Assembly (NCBI GenBank): GCA_016868095.1
Contig: VGHV01000066.1
Coordinates: 1 to 9,815, forward strand
Reading direction: 5' to 3'
Origin: Betaproteobacteria bacterium
GTDB taxonomy: Bacteria > Pseudomonadota > Gammaproteobacteria > Burkholderiales > Burkholderiaceae_E
Length of the DNA: 9,815 bases
The position numbers and the translations under genes were made by a program. This document shows, in pieces, positions 1 to 6,019 of this stretch; positions within the stretch are counted from its first letter, which is position 1; every line of letters begins with the position of its first letter. The notes below the pieces were generated by a model that saw nothing but the letters and a program-made list of their open reading frames with translations, was not told where the DNA came from and searched no databases.

Positions 1-194
1 TGATCGCCAATGAAGACTTCACCATCCGAGATATCTTCCAAGCCTGCGATCATCCGAAGTGTGGTGGTCTTTCCACAGCCTGAAGGTCCCACCAGGACCA
101 TAAATTCCTTATCTTCAATTTCTAGATCGATCCCTCGTACTGCAAGGGTATCGTCATAGTACTTGACCACCTTTTTCAGACTAACACTTGCCAT
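1..194 (-). CDS. Sugar ABC transporter ATP-binding protein (MalK/UgpC-like), N-terminal part
   Basis: Cytoplasmic ATPase subunit that would drive the importer encoded upstream on the same strand. Only the first 64 codons are present; the rest lies beyond the left edge. The visible part begins [13 protein letters not shown], with an A-loop aromatic pair at residues 12-13, and has a textbook Walker A motif GPSGCGKTT at 36-44 followed by LRMIAGLE, typical of the CUT1 (MalK/UgpC/MsmX) ATPases. The ATG at 194 is chosen because an in-frame TGA stands directly before it, and a GGGAG lies about 10 bases upstream. It is the last visible gene of the operon, about 100 bases after the second permease. 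The family call is firm. The substrate cannot be read from this subunit, and the C-terminal regulatory domain is not visible. Confidence 0.93.
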   Translation of the reverse strand, partial: MASVSLKKVVKYYDDTLAVRGIDLEIEDKEFMVLVGPSGCGKTTTLRMIAGLEDISDGEVFIGD

Positions 195-296
195 TCAAGA
201 TTCTCCCACTTGCGCTTTCGGGCGCGATGCTTGTTCTTGTCGCATGATGCTTCGTTTAACTTCGGCAGAAGCGTCGCTTGATGCTCAGCCCGTTGC
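195..296 (-). repeat. Permease-ATPase spacer with imperfect 14-base direct repeats
   Basis: This 102-base spacer is long for this operon. It contains two copies of a 14-base sequence, GTCGCATGATGCTT at 239-252 and GTCGCTTGATGCTC at 273-286 on the plus strand, matching at 12 of 14 positions and offset by 34 bases. A shorter GATGCTT copy lies at 226-232. No convincing gene, terminator or promoter was found here. The repeats may be chance or remnants of a duplication. Confidence 0.3.
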
Positions 297-1196
297 CTAG
301 CCCTTGGTAGCCCCGGCCGTAAGACCTGCGATGTAGTAGTCCATCAAAAAGGCATAAATAATTAAGGGCGGCGCTGCGCCAAGTAGCGCTCCAGCCATGA
401 TTTGCCCCCAGTTAAAAACATCTCCTTTGATGAGCGTTGAAATAATGCCTACAGGCAAGACTAACTCTTCGGCCGAGGTCGTAAAAGCAAGCGGGTATAA
501 AAACTGTGCCCAGGACACTGTAAAGGCAAAAATCGTGGCTGCGATAATCCCTGGTATCGCCACCGGGATAAAGATCCGAGTGAGCGTTTGAAACCAAGTT
601 GCACCATCAATAAGGGCTGCTTCGTCGAGTTCTTTGGGAATGCTAGAGAAGTATCCAATCATGATCCAAGTACAAAAAGGTACCGTTAGAGTCGGGTATA
701 AAAGTATTAATACCCACCATTGATTAATTAATTGAACATCAAAGGTTTCTTTGATCCATGCAAACATCTTGAATAAGGGTATAAAGAGTAAAGTCTCCGG
801 GATCAAATAGGTGAGAAAGACACCGGTTGCAAGCGTTGCCGAACCCCAGAATTTCATACGTGCGAGCGCAAAGGCTGCTAAGACGCTGACGAGCATGGTG
901 ATGATCACAACGATTGCCGAGACCAATGCAGAATTGCGAAAAAAACGTAAAAAAACTGAATCGGTCAATAGACCCACGTAGTTTTGAAAGGTTGGCGATT
1001 GAACAATCCAGGGACTGGTTGCTGCGGAAATCTCAGCGCTTGTCTTGAGTGAAGTCACCATCATGTAAATCGGTGGTGTCAGAAAGAAAATCGCAAAGAC
1101 AATCAGAAAAAAATAAGACCACCACAGGGCGCGCTTGCGATCGCGCGACATGCTGCCGTAATTTAATTTATGAAGACTGGAAATTGCCTCACTCAT
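297..1196 (-). CDS. Carbohydrate ABC transporter permease, MalG/UgpE-like
   Basis: Inner-membrane subunit of a carbohydrate-type importer, pairing with the permease encoded just upstream. The 299-residue protein shows about six hydrophobic segments, roughly at 26-46, 89-110, 123-143, 160-182, 216-238 and 268-285. The ATPase-coupling EAA loop lies at 190-216, with DEAALIDGAT followed by FIPVAIPG. The length fits the MalG family. I chose the ATG at 1196, where GAGG sits 9 bases upstream. A TTG at 1211 would give five more residues but would overlap the upstream gene. The gene starts 4 bases after the stop of the upstream permease, so the two are probably translated together. Family identity is very likely; substrate is unknown. 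Confidence 0.93.
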   Translation of the reverse strand: MSEAISSLHKLNYGSMSRDRKRALWWSYFFLIVFAIFFLTPPIYMMVTSLKTSAEISAATSPWIVQSPTFQNYVGLLTDSVFLRFFRNSALVSAIVVIITMLVSVLAAFALARMKFWGSATLATGVFLTYLIPETLLFIPLFKMFAWIKETFDVQLINQWWVLILLYPTLTVPFCTWIMIGYFSSIPKELDEAALIDGATWFQTLTRIFIPVAIPGIIAATIFAFTVSWAQFLYPLAFTTSAEELVLPVGIISTLIKGDVFNWGQIMAGALLGAAPPLIIYAFLMDYYIAGLTAGATKG

Positions 1197-1200
1197 GATT

Positions 1201-2118
1201 TCACGCCTCAACCCCCCGCTTATTGATATCGCGAAGTATCATGACTGCAGCGACACCCAGGATCGGTACCATGAACAATGATACTGTTGCGCCTAACGGT
1301 ATATCGCCACCTTCAATACCAACCTTGAAGGCCCAAGTTGCAAATACATGCGTCGTATCGACGGGGCCTCCTGAAGTCAGTACTCGAACAATATCGAAGT
1401 TGGCAAAAGTCACGATCAAGGAAAACAAGACCGTGATCGAAATAATATTTCTCATCATCGGCAATGTGATATACCAAATCCGCTGCCACCAGTTTGCGCC
1501 ATCGATACTAGCCGCTTCAAAGAGCTGGTCGGGGACTGACTTTAAGGCAGCCAGATACATGATCATAAAAAAAGGCGCACCGATCCAAATATTGACAAGA
1601 ATGACCGAAAACCTTGCCCAATCTGTTTCCCCCGTCCAGGGAATCGCAGCAACGCCAAATTTCGCCAGAAGCCAGTTAAAGGCGCTATATGAAGGATCAA
1701 ATAACCATAACCATGCAAGTGTACTCATAGCCGGTGGTATCACCCAGGGCACGAGCAACATACCACGCCATTTGCGCTGCCCCTTGCTCGGAATATTGTG
1801 AACGAAATGAGCAACAACAAAGCCAATAAAGGCTTTAAAAATAACTGCGGTTACAGCGAAAATCACAGACTGCTTAACCACCATCCAAAAGGTCTCGCGT
1901 CCGAACAAAAACTCAAAATTGCCAAAGCCCACGAATCGCTCCATGCTCTTATTGAGCGTTGACAGATGAATCGCATAGCCCGCTGGATAGACGACCAAAA
2001 GCGTGATGATCAGAATCAACGGCAAGGCCATCAAAAAGGCAATCGTCGACTTGCGCTGAAACAGGCGCTCCAAATTTATGGCTGGGCGCGGACGTGGGCT
2101 TTGGCTGTTAGCAGACAC
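1201..2118 (-). CDS. Carbohydrate ABC transporter permease, MalF/UgpA-like
   Basis: Partner permease of the importer, in the inner membrane. With a GTG start the protein has 305 residues, with hydrophobic segments near 25-48, 84-106, 119-141, 169-192, 223-246 and 275-297. The EAA loop is at about 200-220 (FEAASIDGAN then ITLP). I prefer the GTG at 2118 because GGGGGTAC lies just before it, and the same octamer precedes the ATG of the binding-protein gene of this operon. The alternative is a TTG at 2157 (318 residues). It has no visible ribosome binding site and falls inside the loop of a strong hairpin. The gene lies between the binding protein and the second permease, the usual order for this transporter class. 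Confidence 0.92.
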   Translation of the reverse strand: MSANSQSPRPRPAINLERLFQRKSTIAFLMALPLILIITLLVVYPAGYAIHLSTLNKSMERFVGFGNFEFLFGRETFWMVVKQSVIFAVTAVIFKAFIGFVVAHFVHNIPSKGQRKWRGMLLVPWVIPPAMSTLAWLWLFDPSYSAFNWLLAKFGVAAIPWTGETDWARFSVILVNIWIGAPFFMIMYLAALKSVPDQLFEAASIDGANWWQRIWYITLPMMRNIISITVLFSLIVTFANFDIVRVLTSGGPVDTTHVFATWAFKVGIEGGDIPLGATVSLFMVPILGVAAVMILRDINKRGVEA

Positions 2119-2120
2119 TT

Positions 2121-2128
2121 GTACCCCC
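2121..2128 (-). promoter_or_regulatory. Ribosome binding site deciding the first permease start
   Basis: On the minus strand this reads GGGGGTAC, two bases before the GTG at 2118. The identical octamer occurs at 3549-3556 before the ATG of the binding-protein gene, which supports the GTG over the upstream TTG at 2157. Confidence 0.55.
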
Positions 2129-2143
2129 AGGATGGCGATGTGG

Positions 2144-2187
2144 GCTGACCCGGGCAAGAGCTGATGGCCCGCCCGGTTTTTGTCAGC
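2144..2187 (-). other. Intergenic stem-loop between binding-protein and permease genes
   Basis: Plus-strand arms GCTGAC (2144-2149) plus CCGGGC (2150-2155) pair with GCCCGG (2171-2176) and GTCAGC (2182-2187). This gives 12 base pairs, a 15-base loop and a five-base bulge (A5 in the minus-strand RNA). The hairpin starts 17 bases after the binding-protein stop codon and ends 25 bases before the permease GTG. No U-tract follows it in the direction of transcription, so it is not a classic terminator. In mal-type operons, hairpins at this position protect the upstream message and help make binding protein in excess over permease. That role is inferred here. Confidence 0.6.
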
Positions 2188-2204
2188 TACAGATCGATTA
2201 GCAT

Positions 2205-3545
2205 TTAAGTGCGCATAAAGCCTTCGAGCTCACTGGCCGCCCAACCAATGGTTTTATCCATAGCCTCACCCTTAAAGTGGCGCACAGCCATTTTGGTCAT
2301 CAGACCTTGGGTATAAATCTGGACTGCAATTTTTGGAGGCGCAGGCGACGCGGCAATCGAAAGTGTCTGGTGATTATGCGGGTTGGGATAATGGTACAAA
2401 GTCCCCACAGGTGGCCCAGCTTCGGCCCAAGTTTTGAACGTTGTAAGATTTTCAAATGAGGGTATATCGTATCCGGCGCTTGCGATCACCATCTTTTCGG
2501 CTGCTTGCCGAGTTGATAAATATCGCAACAAACTCTTTGCAGCCGACTTGTTTTTGCTAAAGTTCCAAATGCCCCAGAAATAGGGCAAAAAGGGTGCAAA
2601 GCGGCCTTTGGGGCCCAATGGAAATCCGTGCGTCCACAATTGCTCTGCAATTTGCGGGGCATCGCGTTTGGCAACAGCCCAGGCACTTGGCGGATTCATA
2701 ATTAGAGCGCCTTTTCCTGACACCAGCCACTTGTTGTTAGAAGCATCATCCCAAGCAGGCACATCCGCGGGCAGGAAATTCATTAGCTGCTTGAGATAAT
2801 CCAAAGACTGTCTCACCGCATCCGACTTAACGGTGATATTGCCCTTATTGTCAACCAGACTTGCGCCAAACGCTTGGAAGAAACACCCTGCAGAGTCGAC
2901 TGAGTCAGAAGTTTGTCCGAAGCCGATGCCGAACGATACGTTAGCCTTGTGGCAAGCCTCGGCAGCCTTCAAGAAGCTAACCATGTTCCACCCATCGGCT
3001 TTTGGGGGGCCGCCGGGCGCATACATCGCTTTAATATCAATACCTGCATGCTGTCTCAGCAAATCAGCGCGTGAGCAAGGCCCTTTAATCTGGCTTCCGG
3101 CGGTTGCAGGAACAACAACCCAGCGGCCCCCGACCTTGCCAAGATATTCGACTGTGCCGTTGACCGCACCATGCGCTTTAATCAGATCACTCATAATGTC
3201 GTCGACAGGCTCAAGCGACTTGGCCTGGTCCGCCGGCTGCCAGGTTGGAAAGGCCAGTATATCGTGGCCTGATCTAGCCTGAGCCTCTGCAGCAATGGTT
3301 AGGAGAATTTTGTTACCTTGCGAGGTTATATAATCAATTTTTATATCGACTTTTTCCTTTTCCGCCCACTCTTTGGCTAGATCGGTAGTGGCTTGGTTAG
3401 CACCCGGAACCCAATGATCCCAAAAGCCAATCGATAGCGAACCGGCAGCTCGCGACGTATGAACATAGGGCGCAGCGACTGCGACAGCTGAAACATGCGC
3501 GGACCGCTGAATAAAACGGCGCCGATCTTGATCATTCTCAGACAT
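2205..3545 (-). CDS. Extracellular sugar-type substrate-binding protein with Tat signal
   Basis: Periplasmic binding protein that would deliver the substrate to the two permeases downstream. The 446-residue length fits the family-1 (MalE/UgpB-like) solute-binding proteins. The N-terminus carries a twin-arginine signal, DRRRFIQR at residues 7-14, followed by a modest hydrophobic stretch (SAVAVAAPY). A likely cleavage site lies near the SRAAG at 31-35, so export is probably through Tat in folded form. The mature part opens with SLSIGFWDHWVPG, a common start of these proteins. The ATG at 3545 is well supported by AGGGGGT a few bases upstream. It is the first gene of the operon, behind a TTGACA promoter candidate. 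The ligand cannot be read from the sequence; a sugar, polyol or sugar acid is the likeliest class. Confidence 0.92.
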   Translation of the reverse strand: MSENDQDRRRFIQRSAHVSAVAVAAPYVHTSRAAGSLSIGFWDHWVPGANQATTDLAKEWAEKEKVDIKIDYITSQGNKILLTIAAEAQARSGHDILAFPTWQPADQAKSLEPVDDIMSDLIKAHGAVNGTVEYLGKVGGRWVVVPATAGSQIKGPCSRADLLRQHAGIDIKAMYAPGGPPKADGWNMVSFLKAAEACHKANVSFGIGFGQTSDSVDSAGCFFQAFGASLVDNKGNITVKSDAVRQSLDYLKQLMNFLPADVPAWDDASNNKWLVSGKGALIMNPPSAWAVAKRDAPQIAEQLWTHGFPLGPKGRFAPFLPYFWGIWNFSKNKSAAKSLLRYLSTRQAAEKMVIASAGYDIPSFENLTTFKTWAEAGPPVGTLYHYPNPHNHQTLSIAASPAPPKIAVQIYTQGLMTKMAVRHFKGEAMDKTIGWAASELEGFMRT

Positions 3546-3678
3546 GGAGTACCCCCTCGTAGGAAAAAAGCATTAACTGCTGGCCAAATCCACAACACCC
3601 CTAAAAAGAAGCATTCAAAGCAACCTTCGATAAATCCGCATCTGCGTCCAATGAAGGCATTTTTCCTCGACTGTCTTC

Positions 3679-3707
3679 ACGCTAGGCCGCCTCGATGCGT
3701 TTGTCAA
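3679..3707 (-). promoter_or_regulatory. Sigma-70-type promoter candidate for the importer operon
   Basis: On the minus strand a perfect TTGACA -35 box (3707 to 3702) is followed after 17 bases by TAGCGT (3684 to 3679), a weak -10 box with three of six consensus bases. It would give a leader of roughly 125 bases before the binding-protein ATG. A weak -10 box with a perfect -35 box fits a promoter that needs an activator, but this is inference. Confidence 0.45.
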
Positions 3708-3759
3708 TAGTTATTCGCTTTGCTGCACCGCAGCGCAATTAAGTGCTCGCAGCAAGCGA

Positions 3760-3787
3760 TTGGCATGACTTTAAGGCTGTCTATGAC
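3760..3787 (+). promoter_or_regulatory. Sigma-70-type promoter candidate for the aldolase gene
   Basis: TTGGCA (3760-3765; five of six consensus bases), a 16-base spacer, then TATGAC (3782-3787; four of six). Transcription would begin near 3794, about 50 bases before the aldolase ATG at 3845. This agrees with the later start codon rather than the ATG at 3743. Confidence 0.4.
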
Positions 3788-3803
3788 CAAGATCAATTTG
3801 GGG

Positions 3804-3814
3804 CTCATAATGAG
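3804..3814. promoter_or_regulatory. Perfect palindrome CTCATAATGAG, possible operator
   Basis: An 11-base perfect inverted repeat with a single central base. It lies just downstream of the plus-strand promoter candidate and 30 bases before the aldolase start, a normal place for a repressor site. No regulator gene is visible in the window, and one 11-base palindrome could arise by chance. Confidence 0.3.
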
Positions 3815-3833
3815 TCATCCACTAGCAACCCCT

Positions 3834-3838
3834 GGGAG
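3834..3838 (+). promoter_or_regulatory. Ribosome binding site deciding the aldolase start
   Basis: GGGAG six bases before the ATG at 3845. The in-frame ATG at 3743 has no comparable site, and only the later start gives a normal HpcH-type N-terminus. Confidence 0.7.
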
Positions 3839-3844
3839 ATCTTC

Positions 3845-4636
3845 ATGCGCGAAAACAAAGTCAAAACCTTGTGGCAAGAAGGCAAGGCGGTGATCAATGG
3901 CTGGTTAGGTATTCCAAGTTCGATCGCCACCGAGAATATGGCTCAGGCCGGTTGGGACGCCTTAACCTGCGACTTGCAGCACGGTTTGGTCGACTACAGC
4001 GCGGCGGTGCCGATGTTACAAGCCATTAGCACCACACAAGCAACACCGCTTGCACGCGTACCATGGAATGAACCCGGCATCATTATGAAAATGCTCGACG
4101 CCGGGGCCTACGGCATCATCTGTCCGATGATCAATTCCAGGGCGGAGTGCGAAGCGCTTGTGGGCGCGGTACGTTATGCACCTGAGGGCTATCGCAGCTT
4201 TGGACCGACGCGCGCACTTTGGTATGCCGGTGCCGACTATGCAAAAGAGGCCAACAAGCATATTTTGGCCATCGCGATGATCGAAACCAAGCTGGCGCTT
4301 CAAAATCTTGATGAGATTTTATCGACACCAGGTCTTGATGGTATTTATATCGGACCATCAGACCTCGGTTTGTCATTGGGCGGCATTCCAAAGCTTGATC
4401 AAACCGATCCGCTTATTGTGGATGCGATCAAGACCATTCTAAAGGCTGCGAAAAAGCACGGCGTCCATCCGGGCATTCACTGCGGCACGACCGAATACGC
4501 CAAGCAAGCGATCGCTTGGGGTTTTGACTTGGTCACCATCGCCGCAGACAACGCACTACTTAATATTGCTGCCAAGGCGGCAGTATCCGATATGCGGGGG
4601 AGCCCGCTCACGCCAGGCTCATCCGGACCCTATTAA
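3845..4636 (+). CDS. HpcH/HpaI-family class II 2-keto-3-deoxy-acid aldolase
   Basis: Cytoplasmic metal-dependent aldolase. Members cleave 2-keto-3-deoxy acids (for example 4-hydroxy-2-oxoheptanedioate, 2-keto-3-deoxyglucarate or 2-keto-3-deoxyrhamnonate) to pyruvate or a close relative plus an aldehyde. The 263 residues match the usual length. The family key positions, as recalled for E. coli HpcH (His45, Arg70, Glu149, Asp175), are matched by H46 in DLQHG, R71 in ARVPWNEPG, E147 in MIETK and D173 in IGPSDL. The DLQHG form replaces the GEHAP of classical HpcH and marks a subgroup of unassigned specificity. The gene diverges from the importer operon, which suggests that the imported compound is degraded to a substrate of this enzyme. 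Fold and chemistry are confident; the exact substrate is open. Confidence 0.92.
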   Translation: MRENKVKTLWQEGKAVINGWLGIPSSIATENMAQAGWDALTCDLQHGLVDYSAAVPMLQAISTTQATPLARVPWNEPGIIMKMLDAGAYGIICPMINSRAECEALVGAVRYAPEGYRSFGPTRALWYAGADYAKEANKHILAIAMIETKLALQNLDEILSTPGLDGIYIGPSDLGLSLGGIPKLDQTDPLIVDAIKTILKAAKKHGVHPGIHCGTTEYAKQAIAWGFDLVTIAADNALLNIAAKAAVSDMRGSPLTPGSSGPY

Positions 4637-4645
4637 TCAGAGCGA

Positions 4646-4669
4646 GCATCGACGAAAAGTGTCGATCGC
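4646..4669 (+). other. Weak inverted repeat after the aldolase gene
   Basis: ATCGAC (4648-4653) and GTCGAT (4661-4666) flank a 7-base spacer, and GCG/CGC outside could add pairs. No T-tract follows, so it is not a standard terminator. It lies in the 51-base gap before the methyltransferase gene and may do nothing. Confidence 0.2.
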
Positions 4670-4687
4670 AATAAGGCCTCAAGTGTT

Positions 4688-5527
4688 ATGAATGATGATC
4701 GAATCCGAGCTGTTGAGGCCTTTTACGATTTCCATCCCATTAGTCTCACACAAATTCTCCAAGCGCTCGAGGCCAAAGGGATCAAGCAAGACAAGATCAA
4801 GCCATGTGATTTGCTGCCTCACGATCAGGATCACTATGGCGGCGTCGCTGCTGTTGATCGAATCATCGCTCATGCAGCGCTCGGTAGCGATGACCATGTG
4901 CTTGATGTTTGTAGCGGTTTAGGTGGACCTGCCCGCTACATCGCCATGCAGCGAGGATGTAGGGTAACTGGTCTTGATCTAACAGCCTCTCGTGTTGAAG
5001 GCGCAAGAAAGCTCAGTGAACTCACCGGTCTTGATCATCTTGTCGATTTCGTCCATGGCAACGCGCTTGCTATGCCCTTTGCTGCGGGTCGCTTTTCAGC
5101 CTTGGTGAGCCAGGAGGCTTTCGCTCATATTCCCAATAAAGCAAAGCTGGTTCAGTCGTGCGCCCAACAACTAAGGCCTGGCGGGCGCATGGTGTTTACC
5201 GACATTTTGTGGCGGCAAAAGCCCACACCCGAAGACGAAGCGGCACTTTTCCAAGGCATGCGCTTTTCTGAAATTGCCTCGGTAGACGGTTATCAGCGCC
5301 TCTTTGCCGCCCAGGGCCTTCGATGTATCGATGTGCTCGATTTGAGCGATGCCTGGACGCAAATCCTGATAGAGCGACATGCGATGTATCGTTCCTTAAA
5401 AGCGCAAACGATACAAAATCTTGGTATCGATCATTTCGAACGTTATGATCGTGCATACGATCACTTTGTAAACCTTTTTTCCACGCGAAAGCTAGGCGGT
5501 GCGCTGATGCAATTTGCAAATGGATGA
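4688..5527 (+). CDS. Class I SAM-dependent methyltransferase
   Basis: Soluble methyltransferase of 279 residues. The SAM-binding motif I is VLDVCSGLGGPARYIA at 71-86. The acidic end of strand 2 is GLDLT at 95-99, a motif near 124 reads HGNALAMPF, and LRPGG with MVFTDI follows near 162-173. The SGLGGPARY form resembles small-molecule methyltransferases of the sarcosine/dimethylglycine and phosphoethanolamine type, but the acceptor cannot be assigned. The N-terminal 60 residues (FYDFHPIS and LLPHDQDHYGG) are a recognisable conserved lead-in of a group of uncharacterised proteins. The ATG at 4688 has only a weak AAGG about 11 bases upstream. The gene lies 51 bases after the aldolase on the same strand, so co-transcription is possible. 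Its stop is 7 bases from the stop of the convergent cupin gene. Confidence 0.85.
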   Translation: MNDDRIRAVEAFYDFHPISLTQILQALEAKGIKQDKIKPCDLLPHDQDHYGGVAAVDRIIAHAALGSDDHVLDVCSGLGGPARYIAMQRGCRVTGLDLTASRVEGARKLSELTGLDHLVDFVHGNALAMPFAAGRFSALVSQEAFAHIPNKAKLVQSCAQQLRPGGRMVFTDILWRQKPTPEDEAALFQGMRFSEIASVDGYQRLFAAQGLRCIDVLDLSDAWTQILIERHAMYRSLKAQTIQNLGIDHFERYDRAYDHFVNLFSTRKLGGALMQFANG

Positions 5528-5534
5528 CTAAGCT

Positions 5535-5915
5535 TTAGCGCTGATCAAAAAATTTATTGGGTTTTTGAAAAAAACCCAACACAAGTGCACCTTCTGGCGC
5601 ATGCGCTGTGTGTCGATTGCCTGCAGGTCGCCACACAAACTGCCCTGCCCTACATTCGCCTTCCTCATCGACCAGGCGCCCCTCCAGCACCCAGCTCTGC
5701 TCAATACCAACATGCTCATGATCGGGTAGACTTGCGCCGGGAGCAAAACGTGTAAGACTGGTGTGCAAACCTGTTTCTGGATCGGTCATTAAGACCTTGA
5801 TGTCGACACCGGGAAAGCGGCTAGGCATCCAGGGAAGCGCATCAATATCGAGGTAACGAGAGGCCAAAGGCCCCAACAGTGTTTCTTTGTCGAATCCGGG
5901 GGTGTGCGTGCCCAT
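5535..5915 (-). CDS. Small single-domain cupin protein (ChrR-like cupin fold)
   Basis: A 126-residue metal-binding beta-barrel protein. Cupin motif 1 is complete and correctly spaced, G-x5-H-x-H-x3-E-x6-G, with G60, H66, H68, E72 and G79. Motif 2 follows as G91-x5-P97-x-G99-x2-H102. The likely metal ligands are therefore H66, H68, E72 and H102. Such proteins include dioxygenases, isomerases and the metal-binding half of ChrR-type anti-sigma factors. No zinc-binding anti-sigma domain precedes the barrel here, so a small enzyme or sensor is more likely. The ATG at 5915 has AGGAG 7 bases upstream; a TTG one codon earlier is less likely. The gene is divergent from the HAD gene. Its last codons contain a terminator-like inverted repeat. 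Function unknown. Confidence 0.85.
   Translation of the reverse strand: MGTHTPGFDKETLLGPLASRYLDIDALPWMPSRFPGVDIKVLMTDPETGLHTSLTRFAPGASLPDHEHVGIEQSWVLEGRLVDEEGECRAGQFVWRPAGNRHTAHAPEGALVLGFFQKPNKFFDQR
5547..5579. terminator. Terminator-like inverted repeat at the convergent gene ends
   Basis: Arms TTGGGTTTTT (5557-5566) and AAAAACCCAA (5570-5579) form a perfect 10-bp stem with a 3-base loop. On the minus strand a run of six T (5552 to 5547) follows four bases after the stem, as in an intrinsic terminator, but this lies inside the cupin coding sequence just before its stop. On the plus strand it lies 30 bases after the methyltransferase stop with no T-tract. The stem has only three G-C pairs, so it is weak. 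Confidence 0.35.
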
Positions 5916-5960
5916 CAATCGTCTCCTGCGTTGCTTGCTTGCATTTTTTGTTAGTGGTCC

Positions 5961-5989
5961 ATTCTTGCATCGAGATGGCTTTCAGGCAA
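5961..5989 (-). promoter_or_regulatory. Weak promoter candidate for the cupin gene
   Basis: On the minus strand TTGCCT (5989 to 5984), a 17-base spacer and AAGAAT (5966 to 5961), each four of six consensus bases. The position fits a leader of about 40 bases before the cupin ATG. Matches of this quality are common by chance. Confidence 0.25.
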
Positions 5990-6007
5990 TCATCGGACAG
6001 AACACTG

Positions 6008-6013
6008 GAAGGA
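6008..6013 (+). promoter_or_regulatory. Ribosome binding site deciding the HAD gene start
   Basis: GAAGGA lies six bases before the TTG at 6020. The upstream in-frame ATGs at 5879 and 5975 lack a comparable site, and the first would overlap the divergent cupin gene. Confidence 0.6.
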
Positions 6014-6019
6014 CAAAAC

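Larger units (their letters stand above)
3546..3844. promoter_or_regulatory. Divergent control region between importer operon and aldolase gene
   Basis: About 300 bases without a convincing gene. It holds the importer ribosome binding site (3549-3557), a minus-strand promoter candidate (3679-3707), a small GC hairpin GCTGC-ACC-GCAGC (3722-3734), a plus-strand promoter candidate (3760-3787), a perfect palindrome (3804-3814) and the aldolase ribosome binding site (3834-3838). An in-frame ATG at 3743 would lengthen the aldolase by 34 residues, but those residues do not resemble the family N-terminus. Confidence 0.6.

Noticed and set aside
195..245. A 16-codon minus-strand reading frame whose TGA abuts the ATPase ATG, resembling a leader peptide.
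   Set aside because: No convincing ribosome binding site and no distinctive codon run. Frames of this length are expected by chance.
2119..2157. An extra 13 residues on the first permease from a TTG at 2157.
   Set aside because: No ribosome binding site, and the codon falls within the loop of a strong intergenic hairpin. The GTG at 2118 has the same GGGGGTAC as the binding-protein gene.
2833..3282. A 149-codon plus-strand frame opposite the binding-protein gene.
   Set aside because: It is a shadow of the minus-strand gene, without a recognisable domain or ribosome binding site.
3743..3844. A 34-residue N-terminal extension of the aldolase from an upstream ATG.
   Set aside because: It lacks a ribosome binding site, spans the promoter candidate and palindrome, and does not match the family N-terminus. 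The ATG at 3845 has GGGAG at good spacing.
5879..6019. An N-terminal extension of the HAD protein from the ATG at 5879 or 5975.
   Set aside because: The first overlaps the divergent cupin gene and would encode an unlikely cysteine-rich start. Neither has a good ribosome binding site, unlike the TTG at 6020.
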